Source: CAWUEZ02 sp963921355 (GTDB taxonomy: Bacteria; Pseudomonadota; Alphaproteobacteria; Thalassobaculales; Thalassobaculaceae). From it: DNA of 64,000 nucleotides. Position numbers and translations under genes: made by a program. The notes under the pieces are model-generated. The model was given only the letters and a program-made list of their open reading frames with translations. It ran no database searches and was not told the origin of the DNA. The DNA is taken from positions 3,224,001 to 3,288,000 of the forward strand of contig OZ001190.1 of NCBI GenBank assembly GCA_963921355.3, written 5' to 3'. Each line of letters begins with the position of its first letter. Within the stretch, counting starts at the first letter, position 1. Shown here in pieces: positions 41,378-50,371 of the stretch.

Positions 41378-43705
41378 ATGAAGCTTTTCGATAATCTGCG
41401 GTCACGGCTGCTCCTGATTGCCGCGGTCCCGATCCTCGGCATTATCATCGCGACCGGCGAGACCGTGTACGAGAAGTACAAGGTCTACGATGCCCTTCAT
41501 GTCATCGAGCCGCTGATCGAGCTGTCGCGTACCGGCAGCGACCTGGTGCACGAGCTCCAGAAGGAGCGCGGCGGATCCGTCGGGTACCTGACCAGCAATG
41601 GCGGCGAGGCTTTCAAGAAGCGGGTCGCCGACCAGCGGGTCCTGACCGACGGCCGGATCGAGGAATTCACCGCGAAGTTCGCCGAAGTGCAGCAGCTTGC
41701 GGGCGTGTACTGGGCTGTCGACCATCTGCAGGCGGCGGCCGCCGGGCTGGAGCGCCTTTCGGATCACCGCCAGAACGTCGACTCACTCTCGGTGTCGGTG
41801 CCCGATCACCTCAAGTACTACACCGCGATCATCAGCAATGTGATCGACCTCGCGGCGGTCATCGAAGAGCACAGCCCGGACGGTGAGGTGACCCAGCACC
41901 TGGCCAGCTTCCGCGCCCTGTCCTGGGCCAAGGAGAAGGCGGGGCTGGAGCGCGCCAATGGTGCGGCGCTGTTCAATGCCGGCGAGTATGTGCCGACCCG
42001 CCATCGGATTTATGTCGGCCTGGTCGGCGCCCAGGCAGCCTACTTGCACGAGATGAACACGTTCCTCACCGGCGACGAGTCGGCCGAGTGGAATGAGGTC
42101 ATCAACGACCCGCGCTTCGACCGCTATGGCGAGCTGCAAACGGTTCTGATGACGCTGGGTGAGACCGGCGACACCAAGGGTGTGGCCGCCGGCGACTGGT
42201 TCGATGCCGCGACCCAGCGGATCAACGCCCTGAACGGATTTCTGCACATCCTTGCCGACCATGCGCTGCACACCGACAAGAAGAAAGCGGCGCAGATCAT
42301 GAACGAGCTGATCATCGCGACGGCAATCCAGGGGCTGATTCTGCTGATCGCGCTCGCGACCGCGTTCTTCGTGACCCGGGTGACGCTCGGCCCGCTGGTC
42401 ACCGTCTCCACAAATCTGGGGCAGCTCGCCAAGGGCGACCCGGACGTCACCTTCGATCAGAATTCCGGCGGTGGCCAGGAAGTGCGGGAGCTGAACCGGA
42501 GCGCGTTCCGCTTCCTCGAGGCGATCACCGAACAGCGTCGTCTCCAGGACGATGCCGAAGAGGAGCGTCGGCGCAATGAAGAACAGCGGCGCCAGGCGCT
42601 GATGGGACTGGCCGACACCATTGAAGGCGCGACAAAGGACGTTGTGTCGCAGGTGCTGCCCATCACCCAGGAGCTGGTCAAATCGTCCCGCGGGGTCAGC
42701 GACTCCTCCTACAAGGTCAGCGAGGAATCGGAAGGCGTGGCGGCCGCGGCCGAGGAGTCACTGCGCAGTGCCGAGGAAATGGCCAGCGCGACCGACCGGT
42801 TGAGTTCGTCGGCTGCCGGCATCCGCGAGCAGGTCGGCGAACAGCGCCAGATCGCCCACGAGGCGAAGATCTCGGCCGAACAGACAAAAGAGACGGTCGA
42901 CGGCCTGAACCAGGCGGCGTCGCGGATCGAAGAGGTGGTCTCGCTGATCCAGGGCATTGCCGAGCAGACTAACCTGCTGGCCCTGAACGCCACCATCGAG
43001 GCCGCGCGCGCCGGCGAAGCCGGCAAGGGCTTCGCGGTGGTGGCGTCCGAGGTGAAGAGCTTGGCCAACCAGACCGCCCAGGCGACCGAGGACATCCGCC
43101 AGCAGGTCGACGACATGGTCGGCGCGATGCAGAGCAGCGTCGGAGCCATCAGTGAGATCAACGAGATCATCGAGCGGATGACCAGGATTTCCGAATCGGT
43201 CAGTGCGGCGATCGACGACCAGTCAGCCGTCACCGGCGAAATCGCCGAGAACGTCCACCAGTCCACCAGCGCGTCGCGGGAAGTGGCCCAGTCGATCGCC
43301 CGGGTTTCCGGCGAGGCTCAGGGCACCCGCGACGTGGCGGAGCGCAACATGACCTCGGCCGAGCAGGTGCTCGAGCTGATCCAGAAGCTGCAGCATCAGC
43401 TGAACGAGATCATCCGGACGTCCGACAAGGATGTCGATCGCCGCCAGCAGCCGCGGGTGTGCAAGATCGGCATGACAGCGCGACTGTCGGGCGGCAACGA
43501 CCAGGCTGAGCTGAGCGTGGGCGATGTCTCGATCAGCGGCGCGCGCCTCGAGGGGACGTCGCCGTTCCGTCAGGGGCAGGCGGTGACGTTGCAGCTGCAG
43601 GGCCGTCCGCCGATCGAGGTTACGATCGTGGAAGTGAGCGAAACGGGAACGCGGGTGATCTTCCGCACGCCGTTGCCGGAAAGCGATCCGCTGCTGGCCG
43701 CCTGA
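41378..43705 (+). CDS. Chemoreceptor with nitrate-sensing NIT domain and C-terminal PilZ domain
   Basis: This 775-residue inner-membrane methyl-accepting protein starts at ATG 41378 after AGGAG. TM1 is followed by a periplasmic NIT domain (about residues 40-300, 'HELQKERGGSVGYL'). TM2 (about 311-333) leads to a HAMP domain and the MCP signalling domain with tip 'GIAEQTNLLALNATIEAARA' near 526-560. A C-terminal PilZ domain has both c-di-GMP motifs: RxxxR in 'RRQQPR' (about 688) and DxSxxG in 'DVSISGARL' (about 716). It may combine nitrate/nitrite sensing with c-di-GMP control of swimming. A strong terminator follows. Confidence 0.92.
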   Translation: MKLFDNLRSRLLLIAAVPILGIIIATGETVYEKYKVYDALHVIEPLIELSRTGSDLVHELQKERGGSVGYLTSNGGEAFKKRVADQRVLTDGRIEEFTAKFAEVQQLAGVYWAVDHLQAAAAGLERLSDHRQNVDSLSVSVPDHLKYYTAIISNVIDLAAVIEEHSPDGEVTQHLASFRALSWAKEKAGLERANGAALFNAGEYVPTRHRIYVGLVGAQAAYLHEMNTFLTGDESAEWNEVINDPRFDRYGELQTVLMTLGETGDTKGVAAGDWFDAATQRINALNGFLHILADHALHTDKKKAAQIMNELIIATAIQGLILLIALATAFFVTRVTLGPLVTVSTNLGQLAKGDPDVTFDQNSGGGQEVRELNRSAFRFLEAITEQRRLQDDAEEERRRNEEQRRQALMGLADTIEGATKDVVSQVLPITQELVKSSRGVSDSSYKVSEESEGVAAAAEESLRSAEEMASATDRLSSSAAGIREQVGEQRQIAHEAKISAEQTKETVDGLNQAASRIEEVVSLIQGIAEQTNLLALNATIEAARAGEAGKGFAVVASEVKSLANQTAQATEDIRQQVDDMVGAMQSSVGAISEINEIIERMTRISESVSAAIDDQSAVTGEIAENVHQSTSASREVAQSIARVSGEAQGTRDVAERNMTSAEQVLELIQKLQHQLNEIIRTSDKDVDRRQQPRVCKIGMTARLSGGNDQAELSVGDVSISGARLEGTSPFRQGQAVTLQLQGRPPIEVTIVEVSETGTRVIFRTPLPESDPLLAA

Positions 43706-43732
43706 TCAACCTGGCGTGCAGACCAAACAACA

Positions 43733-43760
43733 AGGGCCGGAGGTTTCCTCCGGCCCTTTT
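43733..43760 (+). terminator. Intrinsic terminator after the chemoreceptor gene
   Basis: AGGGCCGGAGG, loop TTT, CCTCCGGCCCT, then TTT: an 11-bp GC-rich stem with a T-run. It lies 27 bp past the MCP stop and 18 bp before the convergent flavoenzyme's stop, so it may act in both directions. Confidence 0.88.
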
Positions 43761-43778
43761 CTCATATTTTGCTGTGGC

Positions 43779-44885
43779 TTATCGCTTGGCGACGAACATG
43801 TCGGGGGCCGTCTTCCAGATGTCCGGGCGGCAGCGCATGTACTGGTCGGGATACTCGGTCTCGACCCCCAAGGCCTGGGCGGCGTGCCAGGCCCAGTGCG
43901 GGTCGTCCATCATGCCGCGGGCGATCGCGACCATATCGGCCTGACCGCCAGCGACGATGTCCTCGGCCTGTTCCGCGTCGGTGATCATGCCGACTGCCAT
44001 GACCGGGATCCCGGCCTCCTTCTTGACCCGTTCGGCGAACGGGACCTGGTAGCCGGGGCCGACGGTGATCTTCTGGGCCCGATCGTTGCCGCCGGACGTC
44101 ACGTCCACGAAGTCGCAGCCGAGGTCCTTGAGGGCCTTCGCCACCTCGACGGTCTCGTCGACGGTCAGGCCGCCGTCGACCCAGTCGGTTGCCGACAGCC
44201 GGAAGCCCATGGGTTTGTGCTCGGGCCAGACCGCCCGGCAGGCGGAGTAGACCTCGAGCGGAAAGCGCATGCGCCCCTCGATCGATCCGCCATAGCCGTC
44301 GTTGCGCACGTTGGACAGGGGCGACAGGAACTGGTGCAGCAGATAGCCGTGGCCACCGTGCAGCTCGACGACGTCGAACCCGATCCGGGCGGCCCGTTCG
44401 GTGGCCTGCACGAACTGGGCTTGCACCATCTCGAGGCCGTCCGCATCCAATGCCTTCGGCGCCGGCCAGTCGGCGTAGGGCAGATCGGACGGCCCGAGGG
44501 TCTGCCAGGGGCTTTCGTTGGCGGCAAGCGGGCCGCCCCCGCTCAACGGCGGGCGGTTTGACGCCTTGCGGCCGGCATGGGCCAGTTGTGTGCCCATCCT
44601 GGCGACGCCGTGGGCGGTGCAGAAATCGACCACCCGCTTCAACGTCCGCTCGTTCTCGTCGGACCAGAGGCCGAGGCATCGCGGTGTGATCCGTCCCTCC
44701 GGCGACACATGGGTCGCTTCGGTCAGGACCAGGGCGCCGGCGCCCATGGCGAACTGGCCGAGATGCATCAGATGCCAGTCGTTGGCATTGCCATCCTCGG
44801 AGATGTACTGGCACATCGGTGAAACGACGATCCGGTTGGCCAGGGTCAGGTCGCGCATCGAGATCGGGGAAAACAGCGTGCTCAT
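43779..44885 (-). CDS. NADH:flavin oxidoreductase (YqjM/NamA-like old yellow enzyme)
   Basis: A 368-residue single-domain FMN TIM-barrel ene-reductase, not carrying an iron-sulphur/FAD extension. 'LANRIVVSPMCQYISEDG' contains the Cys of YqjM-type OYEs. 'TQLAHAGRKAS', 'VELHGGHGYLLHQFLSP' (His/His-Asn substrate pair region) and 'RNDGYGGSIEGR' are typical. It reduces activated C=C bonds with NAD(P)H. ATG 44885. Divergent from a thioesterase gene. Confidence 0.93.
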   Translation of the reverse strand: MSTLFSPISMRDLTLANRIVVSPMCQYISEDGNANDWHLMHLGQFAMGAGALVLTEATHVSPEGRITPRCLGLWSDENERTLKRVVDFCTAHGVARMGTQLAHAGRKASNRPPLSGGGPLAANESPWQTLGPSDLPYADWPAPKALDADGLEMVQAQFVQATERAARIGFDVVELHGGHGYLLHQFLSPLSNVRNDGYGGSIEGRMRFPLEVYSACRAVWPEHKPMGFRLSATDWVDGGLTVDETVEVAKALKDLGCDFVDVTSGGNDRAQKITVGPGYQVPFAERVKKEAGIPVMAVGMITDAEQAEDIVAGGQADMVAIARGMMDDPHWAWHAAQALGVETEYPDQYMRCRPDIWKTAPDMFVAKR

Positions 44886-44949
44886 GAGAACCTTTCTTTG
44901 GCAGAGTGCGCGGCGACGGTAGCGGCAAGGCGACGGGTGAGAAAGTGCC

Positions 44950-45381
44950 ATGACGGCAAAGGTGTCGGTCGAAGAGATGAACCGGGTCCTGGCGGAGGAT
45001 CTCGCCTTCATCGGGAATCTGGGGGCGGCTTTCGAAGATCTTTCCGACGGCCACGTGGTCGCGCGGTTGCCGTATTCCGAACTGCTGCTGCGGCCAGGGG
45101 GGACCATCAACGGCTCGGCGATGATGGGGCTTGCCGACGCGGTCCTGTACGCCGTGGTGCTGTCGCGGATCGGGATGGTCAAACTGGCGGTGACAACCAG
45201 CCTGACCGCCAACTTTCTGCGTCGGCCGCCGCCGGGCGACCTGATCGCCGTCGGTAAGCTGATCAAGTGCGGTCGTCGGCTTGCCTACGGAGAGGTCACG
45301 TTGTTCATCGACGGCGAGGCCGACGACCCGGTATGTCATGTGACCGGCACCTACTCGATCCCGCCGGACCGCGCCCCATGA
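44950..45381 (+). CDS. PaaI-type hotdog-fold thioesterase
   Basis: This 143-residue hotdog protein carries 'LRPGGTINGSAMMGLADAVLYAVV', here shown as 'GGTINGSAMMGLADA', the usual helix with catalytic Asp/Gly, and 'TTSLTANFLRRPPPGDLIAVG' as 'TSLTANFLRRPPPGD'. It probably hydrolyses an acyl- or aryl-CoA. ATG 44950. Its stop overlaps the ATG of the aldose-epimerase gene (ATGA). Confidence 0.88.
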   Translation: MTAKVSVEEMNRVLAEDLAFIGNLGAAFEDLSDGHVVARLPYSELLLRPGGTINGSAMMGLADAVLYAVVLSRIGMVKLAVTTSLTANFLRRPPPGDLIAVGKLIKCGRRLAYGEVTLFIDGEADDPVCHVTGTYSIPPDRAP

Positions 45382-46265
45382 GCGATGCGGTCATCCTGCG
45401 GAGCGGACCCCTCGAGGCCGTCGTCGACCCGGCGGCCGGGGCGCGGATCACGGCATTCAGGTACGCCGGCACCGATCTCTTCACGCCGACGGAAAGGAAC
45501 TATGCCGATCCCGGGAAACTCGGGTCCGGCGGCTGCTATCCGCTGGTGCCGTGGTCCAACCGGATCCGTGACGGAGAGCTCAAATTCGGAGCGGACATCC
45601 TTCACCTTCCGGCGACAGAGCCGGGGCGCCGGCATGCCATTCACGGCCATGGGCTGCGTCGGAAATGGCATGGAGAAAGCTCCGCCGACACCGCGACCCT
45701 GGGCTTCGATCATCCTGCGGGCGAGGAGGGATGGCCCTGGGGGTACACCTGCCGGCAGACCGTGTCGGTGTCGGCGACGGAGATGCGGGTCGCGCTGTCG
45801 ATGACCAACCAGGGTCCGACAGCGATGCCGGTCGGTCTTGGGCTGCATCCGTACTTTCCGGCCCGCGCCGATACCCGAGTTCAGTTCGCAACGGAGTCGG
45901 CGTGGCCACCGGTCGAAGACGGCAAATTCCCAACCGGTCCGGCAGCGGTTCCGGCATCGGTCGACCGCAGGAACAGCGGGCCGATCCCCCGCGGTCTGGA
46001 CCAGGGGTTTGGCGGATGGGATGGTCAGGCCCGCATCGTCTGGCCGGATGTCGGTCTCGCCCTGACCCTCTCGGCGCCGCCGCCCTTGAGCCATCTGATC
46101 GTCTTTACACCGACCGATCGGGACTTCTTCTGTCTGGAGCCGGTCAGTCATGCGATTGATGCCACGAACCTTTCCGGACGCGGTGTCGACGGAACGGGAC
46201 ACCGGATCCTGGAAGCCGGCGAGACGCTTTCCGCGGAGACTGTGTTCACGGTTGAGGTATTATAA
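45378..46265 (+). CDS. Aldose 1-epimerase family protein
   Basis: This 295-residue galactose-mutarotase-like protein has 'GSGGCYPLVPWSNRIRDG' and 'HAIHGHGLRRKWHG' (substrate His) near the N-terminal half, and 'GLGLHPYFP' with the second conserved His. The C-terminal Glu lies in 'FFCLEPVSHAID'. It mutarotates hexoses or hexose 6-phosphates. It is coupled to the thioesterase gene. A perfect 14-bp palindrome spans its end. Confidence 0.88.
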   Translation: MSDAVILRSGPLEAVVDPAAGARITAFRYAGTDLFTPTERNYADPGKLGSGGCYPLVPWSNRIRDGELKFGADILHLPATEPGRRHAIHGHGLRRKWHGESSADTATLGFDHPAGEEGWPWGYTCRQTVSVSATEMRVALSMTNQGPTAMPVGLGLHPYFPARADTRVQFATESAWPPVEDGKFPTGPAAVPASVDRRNSGPIPRGLDQGFGGWDGQARIVWPDVGLALTLSAPPPLSHLIVFTPTDRDFFCLEPVSHAIDATNLSGRGVDGTGHRILEAGETLSAETVFTVEVL

Positions 46266-46269
46266 TACC
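46256..46269. repeat. 14-bp perfect palindrome GGTATTATAATACC
   Basis: It covers the last codon and stop of the epimerase gene, at the left edge of the AT-rich rplM upstream region. The exact two-fold symmetry and AT core make an operator or processing site conceivable. There is no direct evidence. Confidence 0.5.
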
Positions 46270-46306
46270 GTAATTGTAAACTATCTGAATTCATGCGGTT
46301 TTTCGC

Positions 46307-46335
46307 TTGATTTCGCCATGTGGACAGGACATAAC
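46307..46335 (+). promoter_or_regulatory. Candidate sigma-70-type promoter of rplM-rpsI
   Basis: TTGATT (46307-46312), a 17-bp spacer and CATAAC (46330-46335) form a reasonable housekeeping promoter. Transcription would start close to 46342, directly before the leader hairpin. Confidence 0.4.
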
Positions 46336-46343
46336 CGCGCATC

Positions 46344-46366
46344 GCCGACGGGAGCCACCCGTCGGC
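46344..46366 (+). promoter_or_regulatory. Leader hairpin upstream of rplM
   Basis: GCCGACGGG and its exact complement CCCGTCGGC are separated by AGCCA: a 9-bp stem with a 5-nt loop, 58 nt before the rplM ATG, near the predicted 5' end of the mRNA. L13 autoregulates its own operon through leader RNA in other bacteria. This could be the alphaproteobacterial counterpart; the idea is untested. Confidence 0.4.
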
Positions 46367-46424
46367 CAAATTCATTGAACCGGGTTTCGAGATGGCTCGA
46401 AACCGATCGAGCGAGGGGACCGTC

Positions 46425-46883
46425 ATGCGGACCTATTCGGCCAAGCCGAGCGAGATCGAGAAGAAGTGGGTCGTGGTCGACGCTGAAGGCGTCGTTCTCG
46501 GCCGGCTGGCGTCGATCGTCGCGAAATACCTACGCGGCAAGCACAAGCCGACCTTCACCCCCCATATGGACTGCGGCGATAACGTCATCGTCGTCAATGC
46601 CGAGAAGGTCAAGCTGACCGGCAACAAGCTGACCCAGAAGCACTACTACTGGCACACCGGCTATCCGGGCGGGATCAAGTCCCGGCGTGCCGACAAGGTG
46701 CTCGAGGGTGCCCACCCGGAGCGGGTGATCACCAAGGCGGTCCAGCGCATGATCACGCGCGGCCCGCTCGGCCGGCGTCAGATGTCCAATCTCCGGGTCT
46801 ATGCCGGCCCGGCGCATCCGCATGAAGCCCAGCAGCCGGCGGTGCTGGACGTCAAGGCGATGAACCCGAAGAACGCGAGGTAA
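46425..46883 (+). CDS. rplM: 50S ribosomal protein L13
   Basis: 152 residues of L13, with 'EIEKKWVVVDAEGVVLGRLA', 'LRGKHKPTFTPHMDCGDNV' and 'ITKAVQRMITRGPLGRRQM'. ATG 46425 is chosen because GAGGGG lies directly upstream; an in-frame ATG at 46392 lacks one. First gene of the rplM-rpsI operon. Intact, ends TAA. Confidence 0.98.
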   Translation: MRTYSAKPSEIEKKWVVVDAEGVVLGRLASIVAKYLRGKHKPTFTPHMDCGDNVIVVNAEKVKLTGNKLTQKHYYWHTGYPGGIKSRRADKVLEGAHPERVITKAVQRMITRGPLGRRQMSNLRVYAGPAHPHEAQQPAVLDVKAMNPKNAR

Positions 46884-46886
46884 GCG

Positions 46887-47384
46887 ATGTCGATGGAAAC
46901 CGAAACGCCGGCCGAAGAGGCCCAGGGCCTCGACAAGCTGGCCGAGCTCCAGGCGGATGCCACCGAGCAGGCACCGGTTGAGCCGCAGATCGATGCCCAA
47001 GGCCGCTCCTACGCGACCGGCAAGCGCAAGAACGCGATCGCCCGGGTCTGGGTGAAGCGCGGCCAGGGCATGGTGACGGTCAACGGCAAGCCCTATGCCG
47101 AGTACTTTGCCCGGCCGGTGCTGCAGATGATCATCGACCAGCCGTTTCAGGTCACCGAGCGGGACGGCCAGTTCGACGTGTATTGCACCGTTACCGGCGG
47201 CGGGCTTTCCGGCCAGGCCGGTGCGGTCCGTCACGGCATCTCGAAGGCCCTGACCCTTTTCGAACCGGAGCTTCGTCCGACCCTCAAGAAGGGCGGCTTC
47301 CTGACCCGCGACCCGCGTGTGGTCGAGCGCAAGAAGTACGGCAAGGCCAAAGCGCGCCGCAGCTTCCAGTTCTCGAAGCGTTAA
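46887..47384 (+). CDS. rpsI: 30S ribosomal protein S9
   Basis: 165 residues. The S9 core starts at 'RSYATGKRKNAIARVWVKRG' and ends 'KARRSFQFSKR', the tail that reaches the P-site tRNA. It has an acidic N-terminal extension of about 37 residues, common in alphaproteobacteria. It follows rplM by 3 nt and is followed by a strong terminator. Confidence 0.98.
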   Translation: MSMETETPAEEAQGLDKLAELQADATEQAPVEPQIDAQGRSYATGKRKNAIARVWVKRGQGMVTVNGKPYAEYFARPVLQMIIDQPFQVTERDGQFDVYCTVTGGGLSGQAGAVRHGISKALTLFEPELRPTLKKGGFLTRDPRVVERKKYGKAKARRSFQFSKR

Positions 47385-47412
47385 GCAGGACTTTCGCAGT
47401 CGATTGCGAAGG

Positions 47413-47445
47413 CGGCGCCTCCGACAGGAGGCGCCGTTTTTCTTT
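47413..47445 (+). terminator. Intrinsic terminator of rplM-rpsI
   Basis: CGGCGCCTCC, loop GACA, GGAGGCGCCG, followed by TTTTTCTTT: a 10-bp GC stem with a clear T-tract, 28 bp after the rpsI stop. Confidence 0.95.
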
Positions 47446-47495
47446 GTTCGCCGGTAGGAAGGGTGACGGACCATTTGGCGGTAGAGGTCGGCCGT

Positions 47496-48350
47496 CTATC
47501 CATCAGCCTTGATGAACGCCTCATACGTGTCCTTGTAGTCGGGATGCCAGCGGCTGAGCGCGGGGCGGTTCCTGATGATGTCGCCGGCATTCCAGGCGAT
47601 GCGCTTTTCATCGAGCGCGCGTGGAACGTCGTTGTCCGGGCAGAGAATATAGAAATCGCCGTTGTTGAGGCTGTCGATCATGAAATCGACTGTCTGCGCC
47701 GCGGTCCAGGCGCTTGCAGGTTTGGCGTCCGGGCCGCGTTCGTCCATGCCGGTCATGCTCGTATAGACGAAGCCCGGCACCAACAGATGTGCGGTGATCT
47801 GGCAGCCGTCGGTGTTCCGGAACTCGTGGGCAAGCGCTTCAGTGAACACCCGAAGCGCTGCCTTTGAAACGTTGTAGGCAGGGTTACCAGGCGGTGTGGT
47901 GATCCCCTGTTTGGATCCCGTGTTGATGATCGCGCCGGGCCGACCGCGTTCGACCATATCCGGGGCGAAGACCTGAACACCATTGAGCACGCCATGGAAA
48001 TTGACACCCAGAATGGCGCGCCACTGATCGTACGCGCTCAGGCAAGACGTTCTACCGCCGATCCCAGCGTTGTTCATCAGGATGTCAGTGCCCCCGAAGC
48101 GTTCGGAAACATCCGCTTTCAGCGCTTCCAGGGCTGCACGATCGGAAACGTCGGTTGCAGCGGTCATCACGTCCGCTGCGCCGGCTTCGAGCAACGCCGC
48201 TTCTGCGGTGGCAAGTCTCTCGAGACTTCGATCCACGATCACCACACGCATGCCCAGGGCCGCGAACCTGGTTGCTGCGGCAAATCCGATACCGGAGCCA
48301 GCGCCGGTAATCACGGCGACCGCGTCTTTGCTCATTGCAGAATGCGCCAT
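47496..48350 (-). CDS. SDR-family oxidoreductase
   Basis: A classical SDR of 284 residues. 'VITGAGSGIGFAAATRFA' (cofactor), Asp in 'VIVDRSLERL' (NAD preference), 'NNAGIGGRTS', Ser in 'NTGSKQGI' and 'YNVSK' (Tyr-Lys) are all present. The C-terminal part is longer than average. It is the second gene after the SDR at 48412 (61 nt gap), so both probably form one operon under the divergent LysR gene. Confidence 0.9.
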   Translation of the reverse strand: MAHSAMSKDAVAVITGAGSGIGFAAATRFAALGMRVVIVDRSLERLATAEAALLEAGAADVMTAATDVSDRAALEALKADVSERFGGTDILMNNAGIGGRTSCLSAYDQWRAILGVNFHGVLNGVQVFAPDMVERGRPGAIINTGSKQGITTPPGNPAYNVSKAALRVFTEALAHEFRNTDGCQITAHLLVPGFVYTSMTGMDERGPDAKPASAWTAAQTVDFMIDSLNNGDFYILCPDNDVPRALDEKRIAWNAGDIIRNRPALSRWHPDYKDTYEAFIKADG

Positions 48351-48411
48351 CAGTAACCTCCGCCGCTCATGGGAATGCGTCGGCCGACATTGCTGCCGGC
48401 CGACACGTGCA

Positions 48412-49296
48412 TCAGGCCGCCTTCGCCGCCTTGGTGTTCAGCCTGAGCATCCCGTCCATGCCGAAGGCGGTGAACAACTGCTGGGTCACCTCTTCTGCCT
48501 GGGCGTTGTAGGGCGCAATCGGATCGCCCATGCCGCTGCGGTCGACTTCGGTCCGGAACGGACGATGGCCAGGCGCGGTATCGATCACTTTGAGCACCGC
48601 ATCGGCGACGATCTGCGGGGTCTGCTCCGGATTGGAAGCCAGCGACTCGCCCATGCCTTCAAGCATCGACTGGGGCGCGTTCGCCATATCCCCATAGCCT
48701 GAATCCCGGTCTCTGGATGTCGGCTGCAGCAGGTTTCCGAAAAAGGCGGTCGGGAAGCCTCCGGGCTCGATAACCGCCACATCGACACCGAACTGACTCA
48801 GTTCGACGCGGTAGTTTTCGCTCAGCGCCTCGACGGCCCACTTGGTCGCGTTGTACGGCCCGAGGAACGGAATTGTGACCCGGCCCAGAAGGCTCGAGAT
48901 GTTCAGGATGAGCCCTGATCCGCGTGCCCGCATCGCCGGAAGGACCGATCGTGTCATTCGATGGACGCCGAAGACGTTCACATCGAAGACCTTCTGCAGA
49001 TCGTCTGCCGAGAAGTTCTCCTGCAGGCCAACGACGCCGACACCGGCGTTGTTCACCAGAACGTCGATTTCGCCGAGAGCGCCACGAGCGACAGCGACGC
49101 CTTTCTCAACCGATTGATCTTTTGTGACGTCGAGGTCGATGACTTCAACGCCTTTGGCGCGCAGGCGCCTGGCCGCCTCCGCATTGCGGCCTTCCGGATC
49201 GCGAACCGTTCCGGCGACGCGATGCCCCGCCGCCACAAGGTCAGCAACGATCAGTTCGCCAAAGCCACTGCTGGCACCCGTAACAAGGATGTTCAT
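48412..49296 (-). CDS. SDR-family oxidoreductase
   Basis: From ATG 49296 (GGAGAAG upstream) the product is 294 residues. It has 'ILVTGASSGFGELIVADL', 'NNAGVGVVGLQ', 'ISSLLGRV' and 'YNATKWAVEALS' (Tyr-Lys). It resembles 'extended' or ketoreductase-like SDRs. First gene of the SDR pair and divergent from the LysR gene. Substrate unknown. Confidence 0.9.
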   Translation of the reverse strand: MNILVTGASSGFGELIVADLVAAGHRVAGTVRDPEGRNAEAARRLRAKGVEVIDLDVTKDQSVEKGVAVARGALGEIDVLVNNAGVGVVGLQENFSADDLQKVFDVNVFGVHRMTRSVLPAMRARGSGLILNISSLLGRVTIPFLGPYNATKWAVEALSENYRVELSQFGVDVAVIEPGGFPTAFFGNLLQPTSRDRDSGYGDMANAPQSMLEGMGESLASNPEQTPQIVADAVLKVIDTAPGHRPFRTEVDRSGMGDPIAPYNAQAEEVTQQLFTAFGMDGMLRLNTKAAKAA

Positions 49297-49396
49297 CACT
49301 TCTTCTCCTCATTTGCGCTCACCGGTCTGTGGCGCGCTTCCGGAGAAGGAGGTAGGGATATTCATAATTCAGCAACAGTATGGTATCGGGTAACCT

Positions 49397-50329
49397 ATGG
49401 TTCACAAAATTAGAACGATAGGGCTTCCGGCGCTCCTGAGCTTTCATTCCGTGGCCAGGCTCGGTGGGGTTTCACCGGCGGCTGACCACCTGCGGATGGC
49501 GAAATCCGGCGTCAGCCGTCATGTGTCCCAGCTCGAGGAACACTTCGGTGTTCGGCTCTTGGAGCGTGGCGCGCGGTCGGTGAAGTTGACCGCGGTCGGC
49601 GAAGCTCTCAGTCAGCGCATCGGATCAATCCTGGCCGAGGTTGATCTGCTTGAGGAGATTGCCCGCGAGGAGAGTGATGGCGTTTCAGGGCAGGTAACGA
49701 TCGTGACCACGCCCGAGTTTGCCGGACTTGTTGCCTCGAAACTCTATCCGGCTGCCAGAGAACGCTATCCGGGTCTCACATTTGTAGTCCGACCAGCCTA
49801 TGAGTTCGAGGACATGCAGGATCCGGGGACGGATCTGGCGTTTCGGATAGGTTCCTTCGTCGATGATCGGCTGGTCGCCAGTAAACTGGGAGAGGTTCAG
49901 GTTTGTCTTGTTGCGACAGCTGAGACTGCGAAGCGGCATCCTGTCAGATGCCCGGACGATCTCCCGGCTGCTCCATGTCTCACCTTCCAAGGTTTGCGGT
50001 CCGACAGCATTTGGACTTTCGTTAGAGCAGGACAACAGACAGATATTGAGGTTAAGGGTCGTATTGCCGTTCGAAGTTTCTCGGTACTCTTCGATCTGGC
50101 AGTTGCAGGGCATGGCTACGCGTTCCTCCCCAATTTCATGGTCAGAGAGGCACTGCAGAGCGGCAAGCTGGTTCAGTGTCTTACTGACTTCCGCTCGAGA
50201 CCCTATCCCGTATTTCTCACGTTCCGTCCTGGAGCGCGGCGGATTGCAAGGATCAACGCTGCGCTGACCCTTGCTGATGAACTGATCCCGAAAGTGCTCG
50301 AAGAACAGAAAATCGGGGAAAGACAGTGA
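49397..50329 (+). CDS. LysR-family transcriptional regulator
   Basis: This 310-residue LysR protein has the helix-turn-helix 'GVSPAADHLRMAKSGVSRHV' and a C-terminal effector domain ('VKGRIAVRSFSVLFDLAVAG'). It is divergent from the SDR pair, which it probably controls. Its base composition (many A/T third positions, e.g. around 49980-50110) is lower in GC than most neighbours. Start ATG 49397. Confidence 0.9.
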   Translation: MVHKIRTIGLPALLSFHSVARLGGVSPAADHLRMAKSGVSRHVSQLEEHFGVRLLERGARSVKLTAVGEALSQRIGSILAEVDLLEEIAREESDGVSGQVTIVTTPEFAGLVASKLYPAARERYPGLTFVVRPAYEFEDMQDPGTDLAFRIGSFVDDRLVASKLGEVQVCLVATAETAKRHPVRCPDDLPAAPCLTFQGLRSDSIWTFVRAGQQTDIEVKGRIAVRSFSVLFDLAVAGHGYAFLPNFMVREALQSGKLVQCLTDFRSRPYPVFLTFRPGARRIARINAALTLADELIPKVLEEQKIGERQ

Positions 50330-50371
50330 CCGAGTTCCTGTTCCAGTCGGTTGTTGGCCTTGGGGGGAGAC

